Origin: Acinetobacter seifertii
GTDB lineage: Bacteria; Pseudomonadota; Gammaproteobacteria; Pseudomonadales; Moraxellaceae
Direction of reading: 5' to 3'
Length of the DNA stretch: 64,000 nt
NCBI RefSeq assembly: GCF_000368065.1
Contig: NZ_KB851200.1
Coordinates: 2,349,204 to 2,413,203, forward strand
The position numbers and the translations under genes are program-made. How positions within the stretch are numbered: the first letter of the stretch is position 1; each line of letters starts with the position of its first letter. The notes below the pieces were generated by a model. That model was not told the origin of the DNA, ran no database searches, and saw nothing but the letters and a program-made list of their open reading frames with translations. This document shows positions 44,741 to 55,135 of this stretch, piece by piece.

Positions 44741-45670
44741 ATGGAAATCAAGCAAATAAAGTATTTTTTGACGGTCGTTGAATCGGGTAGTATTGGTAAA
44801 GCTGCCCAAAAACTTGATGTCGGTGCTTCGGCGATTAGTCAGCAAATTAGTAAGCTCGAACAAGAGCTAAGCATTCGCTTATTACAGCGTAATGCTTTTG
44901 GCGTGACCCCAACACCTGCTGGCCTTGCCTTTTTAAAGCACTCGCAACTGATTTTGCGTCAAGTGAACTTTGCCATAGATGCTGCGCATTCGGCACGGTT
45001 GTCTGGTCATGTCAGCCTTGGTTTTCCACCGACCATTACCGCTTTGATTGGTATCCCTTTAATGAAACTGATGTCTGAACGCTATCCAGACATTCGCTTA
45101 GAGATTGTGGAGACCCTGTCAGGTAATCTCATTCAGTACATTAACTCGCGTCAGCTTGATATTGCCATTATTTTTACTAATGAGATTGATAAGCAATGGT
45201 CGATACAGCCCTTGGTACGCGAGCAAATGTATTTAATGGCGCGCAAAGAAGTGCTCGAAAAATACGGTCTAGCAGATTGCATTAAAAGCGGCATTATTCA
45301 GTCTCAGCAAATTGGCGATATTCCGTTAGTGTTGCCACGTCAGCGTCATAGCTTACGAAAGCTACTTGAACACAAGATTGGACAGCTTAATGTCGTCTAT
45401 GAAATTGATGGCTTACATTTACTTATGGACAGTCTGATTCACCTTGACCTTGCTAGTGTTCGTCCCGGAAGTGCTTGCTTGCAAGAGTACAAACATAAGC
45501 TGCAATTGCTTAAGGTGATTGACCCAGAAGTGGAAAGAATTAACTACTTAGTGAGCCTTGCCGAAGAAGAATTATCACCCGCCGCACTGGCTGCCAAGTC
45601 AGCCATTAAGGCATGTGTGAAAGAGTTGATTCAAAACCAAATTTGGCCGTGTTCTGAAATTATTGTTTAA
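44741..45670 (+). CDS. LysR-family regulator of tricarboxylate genes, copy 1
   Basis: This 309-residue regulator begins MEIKQIKYFLTVVESGSIGKAAQKLDVGASAISQQISKLEQEL. It is a close paralogue of the LysR at 48276 (same length, collinear throughout, same ending EELSPAALAAKSAIKACV). It precedes the MFS permease gene by 278 bases in the same orientation, unusual for LysR. It probably activates the permease and the periplasmic isomerase-like gene. Which copy corresponds to TcuR cannot be decided from sequence. Confidence 0.87.
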   Translation: MEIKQIKYFLTVVESGSIGKAAQKLDVGASAISQQISKLEQELSIRLLQRNAFGVTPTPAGLAFLKHSQLILRQVNFAIDAAHSARLSGHVSLGFPPTITALIGIPLMKLMSERYPDIRLEIVETLSGNLIQYINSRQLDIAIIFTNEIDKQWSIQPLVREQMYLMARKEVLEKYGLADCIKSGIIQSQQIGDIPLVLPRQRHSLRKLLEHKIGQLNVVYEIDGLHLLMDSLIHLDLASVRPGSACLQEYKHKLQLLKVIDPEVERINYLVSLAEEELSPAALAAKSAIKACVKELIQNQIWPCSEIIV

Positions 45671-45948
45671 AGGGTCATTAATTTTTCTAAATACCTAATT
45701 AATTTTCGCCTCTCACTCCTCTCTGCTTTTTAAGATTACATTTTTATACGAATGATAAGTGGTTTTCTGTTTATCGAAATATAGATGTGTAGTTTTAACT
45801 GGAAACAAGGCATCACATTTTCTACCAAGGACACCTTTAAATCTCATCTCTAACCCATTTCCTATTTAGGTTTATTGATTGAATCAATTTACGTCCAAAC
45901 TTTGAAGATCGTGAATGTTTCCATTTTGTCAGGCCAAGGAGGTCTCCA

Positions 45949-47259
45949 ATGGATGTCGTTAATAACCGTAGGGCTACTTTTAAAAAAATATTAAATGTAA
46001 CAAGTGGCAACTTTTTAGAACAGTACGATTTTTTTCTTTTTGGTTTCTATGCCACTTATATCGCAGCAAAATTTTTCCACTCTGAAAATGAATATGTCTC
46101 TTTAATGATGACATTTACCGTATTTGCTGCGGGCTTTCTTATGCGTCCTCTCGGCGCTATTTTCTTGGGTGCTTATGTCGACAGAATTGGTCGCCGTAAG
46201 GGTTTAATTGTGACTTTAAGCCTCATGGCTATTGGTACGATCTTAATTACCTTTGTACCGGGTTATGACACCATCGGTATTATGGCCCCAATTTTGGTGG
46301 TCATTGGCCGTCTGTTACAGGGCTTCTCGGCAGGTGTTGAATCTGGCGGTGTGTCGATTTACCTCGCAGAGATTGCAACCGATAAAAACCGTGGTTTTAT
46401 CACAAGCTGGCAGTCTGGTAGTCAACAAATTGCGGTGGTGTTTGCTGCGTTATTTGGTTATTGGCTCAACACCGTTTTAACTCATGCACAAGTGAGTGAA
46501 TGGGGCTGGCGTATTCCGTTCTTAATTGGTTGTTTGATCATTCCTTTAATCTTCTTATTCCGTCGTACTTTAGAGGAAACTGAAGCATTTAAAGCACAAA
46601 AAACTCATCCTTCAACTAAAGAAATTTTCAGCACACTGGCGAGTAACTGGCGCATTGTACTTGCAGGTATGATGATGAGTGCCATGACCACAACCACGTT
46701 CTATTTCATTACGGTTTACACCACAGTGTATGCAAAACGTACTTTAGAAATGTCGGTCACAGATAGCCTTTTAGCAACCGTGTTTGTAGGTTTATCGAAT
46801 TTCTTCTGGTTACCAATGGGTGGCTTACTTTCAGACAAAATTGGTCGTCGTCCAGTTTTAGTCGGTATTACAACCCTTGCCATCTTTACCAGTTATCCAG
46901 TTTTAAGCTGGTTGGTGAGCGATATTAGTTTTTCAAACTTACTGATCACGCTTGCTTACTTCTCGTTCTTCTTTGGTATGTACAACGGGACTATGGTCGC
47001 AACACTTGCCGAAGTAATGCCAAAACGTGTTCGTACCGTTGGCTTCTCTTTAGCGTTCAGTCTTGCAGCCGCTATTTTTGGTGGTATGACGCCAATGGCA
47101 TGTACTTACCTTGTTGAAAACACAGGCAATGCAAGCACACCAGCGTTTTGGCTGATGCTTGCTGCGGTATGTAGTCTCATCTCAAGCTTGTATTTATGTC
47201 GCGGTTCTAAGCAGAACAAATCTGACGCGATTGCTGAACCTGCAAAGGTTAGCGCTTAA
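45949..47259 (+). CDS. tcuC: MFS (MHS-type) tricarboxylate/proton symporter
   Basis: This 436-residue, 12-TM transporter is of the metabolite:H+ symporter family. [19 protein letters not shown] starts TM1, the loop 2-3 signature is [14 protein letters not shown], and [25 protein letters not shown] is the TM4-5 block. It resembles citrate permease CitA and tricarballylate permease TcuC. With an aconitate-isomerase-like gene and tcuA-tcuB downstream, trans-aconitate, tricarballylate or citrate are the likely substrates. The symbol is given from context. Confidence 0.82.
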   Translation: MDVVNNRRATFKKILNVTSGNFLEQYDFFLFGFYATYIAAKFFHSENEYVSLMMTFTVFAAGFLMRPLGAIFLGAYVDRIGRRKGLIVTLSLMAIGTILITFVPGYDTIGIMAPILVVIGRLLQGFSAGVESGGVSIYLAEIATDKNRGFITSWQSGSQQIAVVFAALFGYWLNTVLTHAQVSEWGWRIPFLIGCLIIPLIFLFRRTLEETEAFKAQKTHPSTKEIFSTLASNWRIVLAGMMMSAMTTTTFYFITVYTTVYAKRTLEMSVTDSLLATVFVGLSNFFWLPMGGLLSDKIGRRPVLVGITTLAIFTSYPVLSWLVSDISFSNLLITLAYFSFFFGMYNGTMVATLAEVMPKRVRTVGFSLAFSLAAAIFGGMTPMACTYLVENTGNASTPAFWLMLAAVCSLISSLYLCRGSKQNKSDAIAEPAKVSA

Positions 47260-47349
47260 AACAACTAACTACTTAACCTGAAATTTTAATGAACAGTACG
47301 GCGCATGTTGCAGCCGTACTGTGCTCTCCTGTCATTAAAGCGAGATACT

Positions 47350-48144
47350 ATGAAAAAGTCCCCTATCTTCATGACCATCTGCCTAGCTGGTGCAAGCTTA
47401 GGCTCAACCCTTGCTAACGCAGATACCCTCGAAGTGATTAGCTCTGGCGGTTTCTATTCATCTATGGAAAAACTCATTCCAATATTTGAAAAGCAAACTG
47501 GTCACACGGTTCACCTTTCATCTGGTTCATCTATGGGTGCATCACCGACTGCAATTCCAAACCGTCTCGATCGTGGTGAACGTTTTGACATGGTGGTCTT
47601 GGCTGCTCCTGAACTCAGTAAGCTTGCAGAAAAAGGTTATGTCGACCCAAATTCACAAAGCGCTTTAGTCAATTCAAGCATCGGCATGGCTGTACCTAAA
47701 GGTGCGCCAAAGCCAGACATTAGTTCTGCGGCAAAGTTTGAAAAAGTTTTATTAAATGCTAAGCACATCGGCTATTCGGCAAGTGCGAGCGGTACACATC
47801 TTGAAAAAGATGTTTTTCCAAGCTTTCCACCTGTCGAGTACAAAGTGATTGCTGGTAAAGCAGAAAAAGTAGTCGGTGACCGCGTGGCAAAACGTATTGC
47901 TGAAGGTCAGTTTGATATTGGTTTCCAGCAAATTAGTGAAATCAAACCTTTTACTGGCCAATATGGTCAAGTTGATTTAGTCGGCCCAATTCCTGCACCT
48001 TATCAAAAAGTCACCGTGTTTGCTGCTGGCATTGGTAAAAACTCTGAACATGCAAAAGTCGCAAAAGAACTTATTCAATTTGTGAAATCGCCTCAAGCGA
48101 AACAAATTATTGAAGAACAGGGTCTTGAGCAGGTTAAACAATAA
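47350..48144 (+). CDS. ais: Periplasmic ModA-like protein, probable aconitate isomerase
   Basis: This 264-residue precursor starts at ATG 47350, with a clear signal peptide (KKSPIFMTICLAGASLGSTLANA). The mature part is a type II periplasmic binding fold (LEVISSGGFYSSMEKLIPIFEKQTG, SSGSSMGASPTAIPNRLDRGE), close to molybdate-binding ModA. No ABC permease or ATPase lies near. Aconitate isomerase of Pseudomonas is a ModA-like protein of this size encoded beside tcu genes, interconverting trans- and cis-aconitate. Context makes that the best call; an orphan binding protein remains possible. Confidence 0.7.
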   Translation: MKKSPIFMTICLAGASLGSTLANADTLEVISSGGFYSSMEKLIPIFEKQTGHTVHLSSGSSMGASPTAIPNRLDRGERFDMVVLAAPELSKLAEKGYVDPNSQSALVNSSIGMAVPKGAPKPDISSAAKFEKVLLNAKHIGYSASASGTHLEKDVFPSFPPVEYKVIAGKAEKVVGDRVAKRIAEGQFDIGFQQISEIKPFTGQYGQVDLVGPIPAPYQKVTVFAAGIGKNSEHAKVAKELIQFVKSPQAKQIIEEQGLEQVKQ

Positions 48145-48275
48145 AAGCTCTAAAAGGCAGCATTTTGAGAGGATGTTGCCTTTACTCTTTGAGCGGTTTA
48201 CTCAGCACAATAGAACAAAATGTATAGCAACAAACCAGTGTAGAATAATGAACAAAGGACAATGTAGTATTTGCC

Positions 48276-49205
48276 GTGGAACTCAAACAATTAAAGTATT
48301 TTATTGCGGTGATCGAGTCAGGAAGCTTGGGTAAAGCTGCAAAAAATCTCGATATTGGAACTTCTGCATTAAGTCAGCAAATCTCAAAATTAGAAAGCGA
48401 GCTTTCTATTCGCCTTTTACAACGTACTGCTTTGGGAACGGTTCCCACCCCTGCAGGTTTAGCTTTTTTTCAGCAGGTTCAACTGGCGCTTAGACACCTA
48501 GACCATGCGGTAGACTCTGCACACTCTTCACGTTTAAGTGGTCACGTTACCGTCGGTTTTTCACCGAGTGTTGCAGCGGTTATTGGCACGCACTTTTTAA
48601 AACTCATGAGAAACCGTTATCCCGACATTAAAGTCCGTCTCATTGAAGGCTTATCGGGTGACCTCAAGGCATTAGTCAATGCAAGACAGCTCGATGTTGC
48701 CATCATCTTTAGTGATGATGTCGATCCACAGTGGGCCATACAGCCTTTAGTCAAAGAACAGATGTTTTTAATCTCGCCTAAAGAAGTGCTGAGTCAGTAC
48801 CATCTTGAAAGCTGTATAGACACTCAAACGATTACCCATTCGCAGCTTAAAGAACTTCCCCTGATTTTACCGAGCCAACGACATGGACTACGTTTGTTGC
48901 TCGAACAGAAAATTCATCAGCTTAAAGTGGCCTATGAAATTGATGGGCTGCACTTGTTAATGGAAAGCATTAGCCAACTCGAAATGGCAACCATCCAGCC
49001 TGCGGGTGCATCATTAAACTCACGGCAAGACTTATGTTTGCTACGCGTTGTAGAACCTGCCATTGAACGCATTAACTATTTAATTAGTTTGTCTGAAGAA
49101 GAGCTCTCACCTGCTACTTTAGCCACCAAAGTAGTGATTCGTGCTTGTGTGACTAACCTGATTAATGAAAAGCGCTGGCCCGGTGCGGAACTCATAAACA
49201 CTTAA
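48276..49205 (+). CDS. LysR-family regulator of tricarboxylate genes, copy 2
   Basis: This 309-residue paralogue of the LysR at 44741 has GTG as the only plausible start (VELKQLKYFIAVIESGSLGKAAKNLDIGTSALSQQISKLESEL), aligned exactly with the ATG of copy 1. It precedes tcuA by about 100 bases in the same orientation. The repeated order LysR-target, LysR-target suggests duplication of the regulator to serve two sub-operons. This copy is best placed to be TcuR. Confidence 0.87.
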   Translation: MELKQLKYFIAVIESGSLGKAAKNLDIGTSALSQQISKLESELSIRLLQRTALGTVPTPAGLAFFQQVQLALRHLDHAVDSAHSSRLSGHVTVGFSPSVAAVIGTHFLKLMRNRYPDIKVRLIEGLSGDLKALVNARQLDVAIIFSDDVDPQWAIQPLVKEQMFLISPKEVLSQYHLESCIDTQTITHSQLKELPLILPSQRHGLRLLLEQKIHQLKVAYEIDGLHLLMESISQLEMATIQPAGASLNSRQDLCLLRVVEPAIERINYLISLSEEELSPATLATKVVIRACVTNLINEKRWPGAELINT

Positions 49206-49308
49206 GCGCTTAGTGTTTATTTTTACTAAACACCCATTCAAGCTTAGCCTCTCACTTCACCTTCCTTTTTAAAGCTACATTAACCTTAGCTGAGAAAGGG
49301 AGAAATCC

Positions 49309-50715
49309 ATGCATGATGTGATTGTAATTGGTGGTGGGAATGCCGCACTGTGTGCCGCGCTCACGGCAAAAGAACGTGGCGCTTCTGTGCTTGTCATAGA
49401 AGCAGCACCTAAAGAATGGCGTGGTGGTAACTCACAACACACCCGTAACCTTCGCTGCATGCATGATGCTCCTCAAGATGTATTAGTCGATGCCTATCCC
49501 GAAGAAGAATATTGGCAAGACCTACTTAAAGTCACTGCCGGAAAAACCAATGAGCACTTAGCTCGTCTGGTTATTCGTAGCACGGCGACCTGTCGCGACT
49601 GGATGCGTAAACATGGTGTGAATTTTCAGCCACCGCTATCGGGTGCTTTGCATGTTGCACGTACTAATGCCTTTTTTATGGGTGGTGGTAAAGCCCTCAT
49701 TAATGCGTATTACCGTAGTGCCCAAGAACTTGGCATTGAAATTTTATACAACACAAAAATTAAAGATCTAAAGTTAAACCAAGGACATTTCGAAGCCGCA
49801 ATTGCGGAAGATGGTCGTGTATTTAAAGCAAAAAGCTGTGTATTGGCCGCAGGTGGTTTTGAGTCAAATTTAGAATGGTTAAGAGAAGCATGGGGACAAA
49901 ATGAAAACGGCGAATGGCCTGCCGATAATTTCATTATTCGCGGAACCCGCTTTAATCAAGGCAACTTACTCAAATTTATGATAGATCAAGGCGCCGATAT
50001 TATTGGTGACCCATCGCAATCACATTGCGTCGCTGTAGATGCACGCGCACCGTTATATGATGGCGGCATCTGTACCCGTATTGACTGCGTTTCATTAGGT
50101 ATTGTGGTCAATAACAAAGCCGAACGTTTTTACGATGAGGGCGAAGACTTCTGGCCAAAACGTTATGCAATTTGGGGCCGTCTTGTTGCCAAACAACCTC
50201 AGCAAATCGCCTATTCGATTATCGACTCAAAAGCCATCGGGCGCTTTATGCCACCTGTGTTTGCGGGTGTAAAAGCAAATAGCATTCAAGAACTGGCCGA
50301 AAAAATCGGACTTGATGCAAAAACCTTATGCCACACCGTAGAAGAATTTAACCAAGCTTGTGTGCAAGGCACCTTTAACCACACGGTTTTAGACGACTGC
50401 ACAACCGAAAATATTGTTCCCAACAAGACCCATTGGGCCGTTCCTCTTGATCGCCCACCCTTCTATGCCTATGCGCTTAAACCCGGCATTACCTTTACCT
50501 ATTTAGGCTTAAAAGTCGAAGACGATGCTGCTGTGCGTTTTAACAATAAAGCCAGCCGCAACCTGTTTGTCGCTGGTGAAATGATGGCAGGTAACGTACT
50601 GGGTCAGGGTTATACCGCAGGCGTTGGCATGTCGATTGGCACAACGTTTGGACGCATTGCCGGAAAAAATGCAGCCCACTATGCACTTTCACAAGGAGTT
50701 GAACATGAATGCTAG
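49309..50715 (+). CDS. tcuA: Tricarballylate dehydrogenase (FAD-dependent)
   Basis: TcuA oxidises tricarballylate to cis-aconitate. The 468-residue flavoprotein starts with [22 protein letters not shown] (FAD loop) and [19 protein letters not shown]. It has the fumarate-reductase/succinate-dehydrogenase-like C-terminal FAD segment ([34 protein letters not shown]). GAAAGGGAGAAATCC precedes the ATG. The gene overlaps tcuB by 11 bases, implying translational coupling. Confidence 0.92.
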   Translation: MHDVIVIGGGNAALCAALTAKERGASVLVIEAAPKEWRGGNSQHTRNLRCMHDAPQDVLVDAYPEEEYWQDLLKVTAGKTNEHLARLVIRSTATCRDWMRKHGVNFQPPLSGALHVARTNAFFMGGGKALINAYYRSAQELGIEILYNTKIKDLKLNQGHFEAAIAEDGRVFKAKSCVLAAGGFESNLEWLREAWGQNENGEWPADNFIIRGTRFNQGNLLKFMIDQGADIIGDPSQSHCVAVDARAPLYDGGICTRIDCVSLGIVVNNKAERFYDEGEDFWPKRYAIWGRLVAKQPQQIAYSIIDSKAIGRFMPPVFAGVKANSIQELAEKIGLDAKTLCHTVEEFNQACVQGTFNHTVLDDCTTENIVPNKTHWAVPLDRPPFYAYALKPGITFTYLGLKVEDDAAVRFNNKASRNLFVAGEMMAGNVLGQGYTAGVGMSIGTTFGRIAGKNAAHYALSQGVEHEC

Positions 50716-51838
50716 TACTAAAGCCCTAATTCCAGTTGTTCAGCTCTCTGACCATGAGCAGGAAGTTCAAAGAGCCCTACAAATTTGTAATGCTTGCCGT
50801 TACTGTGAGTCTTTTTGTGCTGTATTTGCGGCCATGACCAAGCGTCTTGAATTCAATCAAGCCGATATTCATTACCTCGCAAACCTGTGTCATAACTGTG
50901 GTGCATGTCTACACGCTTGCCAATATGCCCCGCCACATGAGTTTGGTGTAAACATTCCAAAAGCGATGGCGCAAGTACGTTTGGAAACTTACCAAGAGTT
51001 TGCAACCCCTCAGCCTTTAGGCCGACTTTATAAGTCTGTCGGCATTCCTTTTGTCTCAGCATTATCAGCTATTTTCTTTTTATGCATGTTAGCTGTGGTG
51101 TGGTACAAAGGCACAGACCTGTTTGCAGGCTATCAAGGTAATTTCTATGCGATTTTCCCGCATAACTTTTTAGCGCTACTGTTTGGAGCGACCTTTACAG
51201 TTGCAGTTGTTCTGCTCGGCATTGGAATTAGCAAATTCTGGCGACAAACATCTAAAGTTATTCACGGCAAAGTTGAGAAACCCGACCTTATTCAAGCCTC
51301 TCAAAATGTATTAACGCTTAAATATTTAGATGGTGGACATGGCAAAGGCTGTAATGAACAAGATGATCGTTATACACAAATCCGCCGTGTGTTCCATCAC
51401 CTCACCTTTTATGGCTTTATGCTTTGCTTTGCAGCCACAGGTGTAGCGACTTTATATCACTATTTCCTTAACCTACATGCGCCGTACCCTATCTTTAGCT
51501 TGCCTGTTATTTTGGGTACTTTGGGTGGGTTTGGCTTAGTGATTGGACCATCTGGCTTGCTCTATTTAAACCTTAAACGCCATCCATTACATGGTGACCG
51601 CGAGCAAAAACCTGTAGATCGAGGCTTTATTTTCCTTTTAATTTTAGTCAGTGCTTCAGGCTTAGCTCTCATGGCATTTCGCAATACACCGTATATGGCA
51701 CTTTTACTGATTTTCCATTTAGCTACGGTCATGACGTTTTTTATTACCATGCCATTTGGAAAGTTCGCACACGGTTTTTACCGCAGCGCTTCTTTACTCA
51801 AATTTGCCATCGAAGAACGTATTTCTAAAAAGTCATAA
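50705..51838 (+). CDS. tcuB: TcuB, membrane electron-transfer partner of TcuA
   Basis: This 377-residue protein starts at ATG 50705 ([12 protein letters not shown]) with AAGGAG upstream, inside the end of tcuA. It has two ferredoxin-like Cys clusters ([29 protein letters not shown]) and then about six membrane helices with possible heme histidines ([27 protein letters not shown]). TcuB reoxidises TcuA's FADH2 and passes electrons to the respiratory chain. Longer frames beginning inside tcuA are spurious. Confidence 0.92.
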   Translation: MNASTKALIPVVQLSDHEQEVQRALQICNACRYCESFCAVFAAMTKRLEFNQADIHYLANLCHNCGACLHACQYAPPHEFGVNIPKAMAQVRLETYQEFATPQPLGRLYKSVGIPFVSALSAIFFLCMLAVVWYKGTDLFAGYQGNFYAIFPHNFLALLFGATFTVAVVLLGIGISKFWRQTSKVIHGKVEKPDLIQASQNVLTLKYLDGGHGKGCNEQDDRYTQIRRVFHHLTFYGFMLCFAATGVATLYHYFLNLHAPYPIFSLPVILGTLGGFGLVIGPSGLLYLNLKRHPLHGDREQKPVDRGFIFLLILVSASGLALMAFRNTPYMALLLIFHLATVMTFFITMPFGKFAHGFYRSASLLKFAIEERISKKS

Positions 51839-51914
51839 TTTTATTCAAAAGTATTCACTATCTTGGCGTAGTGAATACTTCATTATTTTAAGATCAAAAT
51901 ACTTCATACCTTGC

Positions 51915-52448
51915 CTACTTTTTACTATTTAAAATTCCCAAGCCATACATCGGCCACTTGGTACTCGCTTTAATATTATTAATCAGCATTGCCACCAAAA
52001 CTAAAGAAACTGCGCCGACCAAAACAGGGAAAATCAAAAAGCTCCACTGATAATGTATGCTGCTCGCAGTAAGCAAAATAACCAAAGGATTGGCCCCAGC
52101 AGGTGGATGAATACACTTAAAAATTTGCATGAGTGCAATTGCACAGCCCACTGAAAAAGCAATTGTAAAAATGGAAACACCAACAAATTTTAGAAAAAAC
52201 AAACCCACAAAAGCCGAAATAAGATGCCCAAATATAATATTTCTCGGCTGTGCCAAAGGTGACTGCGACACGGTATAGAGCAATACACAGGTCGCACCAA
52301 ACGGCGCCATGATGAAGATATTGTGTGTGAGCTTACTCAACCACAAAAGTATAAAAATACTGACCGTTCCCCCAATAAGGCTTCTTAAAACATCAACTTT
52401 AGTGGGCGATGGAGCCAGTTTTTCTTTGCCATAAAAGATCGAGAACAT
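51915..52448 (-). CDS. HPP-family membrane protein
   Basis: This 177-residue integral membrane protein has four hydrophobic segments and the signature HPPAGANPLVILL in CIHPPAGANPL, plus APFGATCVLLYTVSQSPLAQPRN. HPP proteins include chloroplast and cyanobacterial nitrite transporters; bacterial roles are mostly unproven. It converges on tcuB and is divergent from a TetR gene, with a 24-base perfect palindrome upstream of its start, so it is probably a TetR target. Confidence 0.85.
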   Translation of the reverse strand: MFSIFYGKEKLAPSPTKVDVLRSLIGGTVSIFILLWLSKLTHNIFIMAPFGATCVLLYTVSQSPLAQPRNIIFGHLISAFVGLFFLKFVGVSIFTIAFSVGCAIALMQIFKCIHPPAGANPLVILLTASSIHYQWSFLIFPVLVGAVSLVLVAMLINNIKASTKWPMYGLGILNSKK

Positions 52449-52502
52449 GGTTTTATTCCTTAAACAGACATTGCTTTTTAAAAAGCATATAGATAAAATT
52501 CC

Positions 52503-52526
52503 AAATAGTACAGATCTGTACTATTT
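52503..52526. promoter_or_regulatory. Perfect 24-base palindrome, TetR operator
   Basis: AAATAGTACAGA and TCTGTACTATTT abut without a spacer, 20 bases before the TetR start and 55 bases before the divergent HPP start. Such a palindrome between a tetR gene and a divergent gene is the normal operator arrangement. Confidence 0.8.
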
Positions 52527-52545
52527 TATTTTTTGGAAAAGTTTT

Positions 52546-53094
52546 ATGTCAAAATCTGCCTTAAAAATATTAGATACAGCCGAAAAGTTATTTAACGAAA
52601 ATAGTTTTGTCGGGGTTGGCGTTGACTTGATTCGCGATGAATCTGGCTGCTCTAAAACTACCATGTACACGTACTATAAAAATAAAAATCAACTAGTTAA
52701 GTCTGTACTCGTTGCACGTGATGAACGGTTTAAGCAAAGCCTTTTGGGCTATGTGGGAAATGCAACAGGATTAGAAGCCATCAATAAAATTCTGGATTGG
52801 CACACCAACTGGTTTAGACAAGATTTTTTTAAAGGCTGTTTATTTGTTAGAGCGGTCGCTGAATCTAACCAAGATGATCAAGACATTATTTCTATTTCTA
52901 AAGCCCATAAACAATGGATTAAAGTGTTGATTGCGGAAAACTGCAATATACCGAATGGTGAAGCTTTATCTGAGCTGATCTATACGGTGATTGAAGGCTT
53001 AATTAGCCGCTTTTTAGTCGATGGTTTCGATGAAACACTTGCGATAAACATGAAAAATTCTATTAATCAATTATTTAATATTCATCAACATTAG
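52546..53094 (+). CDS. TetR-family regulator
   Basis: This 182-residue protein starts at ATG 52546 (MSKSALKILDTAEKLFNENSF), after TTTGGAAAAG. The HTH is FVGVGVDLIRDESGCSKTTMYTYYKNKNQLVKSVL. The C-terminal domain resembles TetR proteins controlling small-molecule stress genes (GCLFVRAVAES). It precedes a VOC-domain gene by 15 bases, so both are co-expressed and probably autoregulated through the upstream palindrome. Confidence 0.88.
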   Translation: MSKSALKILDTAEKLFNENSFVGVGVDLIRDESGCSKTTMYTYYKNKNQLVKSVLVARDERFKQSLLGYVGNATGLEAINKILDWHTNWFRQDFFKGCLFVRAVAESNQDDQDIISISKAHKQWIKVLIAENCNIPNGEALSELIYTVIEGLISRFLVDGFDETLAINMKNSINQLFNIHQH

Positions 53095-53108
53095 CATGAG
53101 AACTTAAA

Positions 53109-53768
53109 ATGGAAGTGGACCATATTTTTATTTGTGTACAATCAGGCGCTCCAGAAGCTGAAACTTTAAAAAAATTCGGTCTAACAGAAGGTTCATCCAA
53201 CAAGCACCCGGGTCAAGGTACCGAAAACAGACGCTTTTTCTTTAAAAATAGCTTTATCGAATTAATTTTTTTAAATAATCCAGAAGAAGCTTCAAGTGAT
53301 CTCACAAAACCGACTCTGCTTTTTGAACGACTCAGTGCTCAAAATAATATCGCGTCCCCTTTTGGTATTTGTTTTCGCCCTAAAAATAAAGATGATAACG
53401 GCGCAAAATTTCCTAATTGGGTTTACAAGCCAAGCTATTTACCTGCCAGCTTAGAAGTAAATGTTGCCCAAGACTCTGTGGTATCTGAGCCAATGTGGTT
53501 CTTCCTCTCATTTGCTTCACGACCAGACCTTGCTGCGAAAGAAAAACAACAACCCCTTATGCATAGCAAAGATTTATCAGAAATCACTTCAATTAAGGTT
53601 TCTATTCCAAACCTGAAGCAGCACCCTACTTCATTACAATTCAATACAGTTGATAATTTTGAAGTGACTGATGGAACGGAGCATTTAATGGAAATTAGTT
53701 TTGATCATGAACCTCAAGGAATGATTCATGATTTCAGACCAGAACTGCCGCTTATTTTTAAATATTAA
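53109..53768 (+). CDS. VOC/glyoxalase-like domain protein
   Basis: This 219-residue protein begins MEVDHIFICVQSGAPEAETLKKFGLTEGSSNKHPGQGTENRRFFFKNSFIELIFL, a vicinal-oxygen-chelate N-terminal module with metal-ligand-like His4 and a glutamate in IELIFL. The second half is less conserved. Related proteins act on lactoylglutathione, antibiotics or small aldehydes; the substrate is unknown. It is in an operon with the preceding tetR gene. Confidence 0.78.
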   Translation: MEVDHIFICVQSGAPEAETLKKFGLTEGSSNKHPGQGTENRRFFFKNSFIELIFLNNPEEASSDLTKPTLLFERLSAQNNIASPFGICFRPKNKDDNGAKFPNWVYKPSYLPASLEVNVAQDSVVSEPMWFFLSFASRPDLAAKEKQQPLMHSKDLSEITSIKVSIPNLKQHPTSLQFNTVDNFEVTDGTEHLMEISFDHEPQGMIHDFRPELPLIFKY

Positions 53769-53788
53769 GTGTCTTATTTTTTAATAAA

Positions 53789-53819
53789 AAAACTGTGATT
53801 TATGGCAAATCACAGTTTT
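53789..53819. terminator. Bidirectional terminator
   Basis: AAAACTGTGATTT and AAATCACAGTTTT form a perfect 13-base stem with a 5-base loop. It lies between the converging VOC and CoA-transferase genes and serves both strands. Confidence 0.85.
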
Positions 53820-53854
53820 AATTTAAATTGAATCACATTAAAAACGGCAATAGC

Positions 53855-55084
53855 TTAAGCAATTTTTCCATCAATAATACCTTTCTCTTTTAGCGCAGCC
53901 AGTTCTTCTGCTGTTTTAAATCTCGATAAGATTTGAGCCGTATGTTCACCTAGCTCTGGCGGTGCATGATGATATTCAACTGGAGTATCAGACAGCTTGA
54001 TTGGTGAGCCTATGGTTTGAAAGTTTTCATTTAAACGATGAGGAATATTCACCACCAAATTACGATGGACGATTTGTGGTTCAGCCAAAGCTTCTTCAAT
54101 AGAATTGATAACACCTACTGGCACTTTAAGCGCATGAATCATCTCAACCCATTCTTTGGCAGTTTTTTGCAAAAAGTGCTCCGACAAAAAAGGAATTAGT
54201 TCATCTCGATACTTTACGCGGTCTTGGTTACGGACAAACTTTTCATTTTCGAGTAACTCTGAATAACCAATTGCAATACACAGATCTTTAAACTGTTTGT
54301 CGTTACCGCAAGCAATAATAAATTCTTTATCCCTAGCCTTAAAAGTTTGATACGGCACAATACTTGGGTGTTGATTGCCCATACGCTGTGGGGCTTTACC
54401 TGAAGCTAAATAATTCATTCCCTGATTTGCCAGTGCCGCGACCTGCACATCAAGGAGTGACATATCAATATACTGACCGCGTCCTGTGTGCGAACGTGCA
54501 ATCAAGGCCGCTTGAATGGCAATGGTGGAATACAGTCCCGTTTGAATATCTACCACAGCCACACCAACCTTTTGTGCACCACCGCCTGCAGCAGCATCAG
54601 GCTCGCCGGTAATGCTCATTAAGCCAGACATACCCTGAATAATAAAATCATAACCGGGTTCTTCTGCACGTGGACCATCTTGCCCAAAACCAGTAATCGA
54701 GCAATACACAATGTTCGGGTTCAGCCCACTTAAGGAAGCATAGTCCAAACCATATTTAGCCAAAGACCCTGTCTTATAATTTTCAATTACCACGTCGGCA
54801 GTCTTGGCAATTTCATAAATTAAAGCCTGACCTTCGGGTGTGGTTATGTCCACCGCAACTGAATATTTATTACGGTTAGTACACTGAAAATAACCAGATT
54901 CACGGGTCATGTTTCCATCTTGATCGGGCATCCATGGTGGCCCCCACATACGGGTGTCATCACCTACTCGAGGACGTTCAATTTTAATGACTTCCGCGCC
55001 AAGATCTGCCAAGATTTGCCCACACCACGGCCCGGCAAGTACACGACTTAAATCTAAAACCCGAATTCCTTGTAATGCACCCAT
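53855..55084 (-). CDS. CaiB/BaiF-type CoA transferase, probably glutaryl-CoA forming
   Basis: This 409-residue family III CoA transferase starts at MGALQGIRVLDLSRVLAGPWCGQ (55084). The catalytic aspartate lies in QYIDMSLLDVQ, and GLDYASLSGLNPNIVYCSITGFGQDGP is a family block. It is in one cluster with glutaryl-CoA dehydrogenase and a transporter, so it probably moves CoA from succinyl-CoA to glutarate. The longer frame upstream of 55084 runs into the gap and is unlikely. Confidence 0.85.
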   Translation of the reverse strand: MGALQGIRVLDLSRVLAGPWCGQILADLGAEVIKIERPRVGDDTRMWGPPWMPDQDGNMTRESGYFQCTNRNKYSVAVDITTPEGQALIYEIAKTADVVIENYKTGSLAKYGLDYASLSGLNPNIVYCSITGFGQDGPRAEEPGYDFIIQGMSGLMSITGEPDAAAGGGAQKVGVAVVDIQTGLYSTIAIQAALIARSHTGRGQYIDMSLLDVQVAALANQGMNYLASGKAPQRMGNQHPSIVPYQTFKARDKEFIIACGNDKQFKDLCIAIGYSELLENEKFVRNQDRVKYRDELIPFLSEHFLQKTAKEWVEMIHALKVPVGVINSIEEALAEPQIVHRNLVVNIPHRLNENFQTIGSPIKLSDTPVEYHHAPPELGEHTAQILSRFKTAEELAALKEKGIIDGKIA

Positions 55085-55135
55085 AACGATACCCTTATCT
55101 TTTAGAAGGTACTCAATGCACCTCCCTGTCATTGT

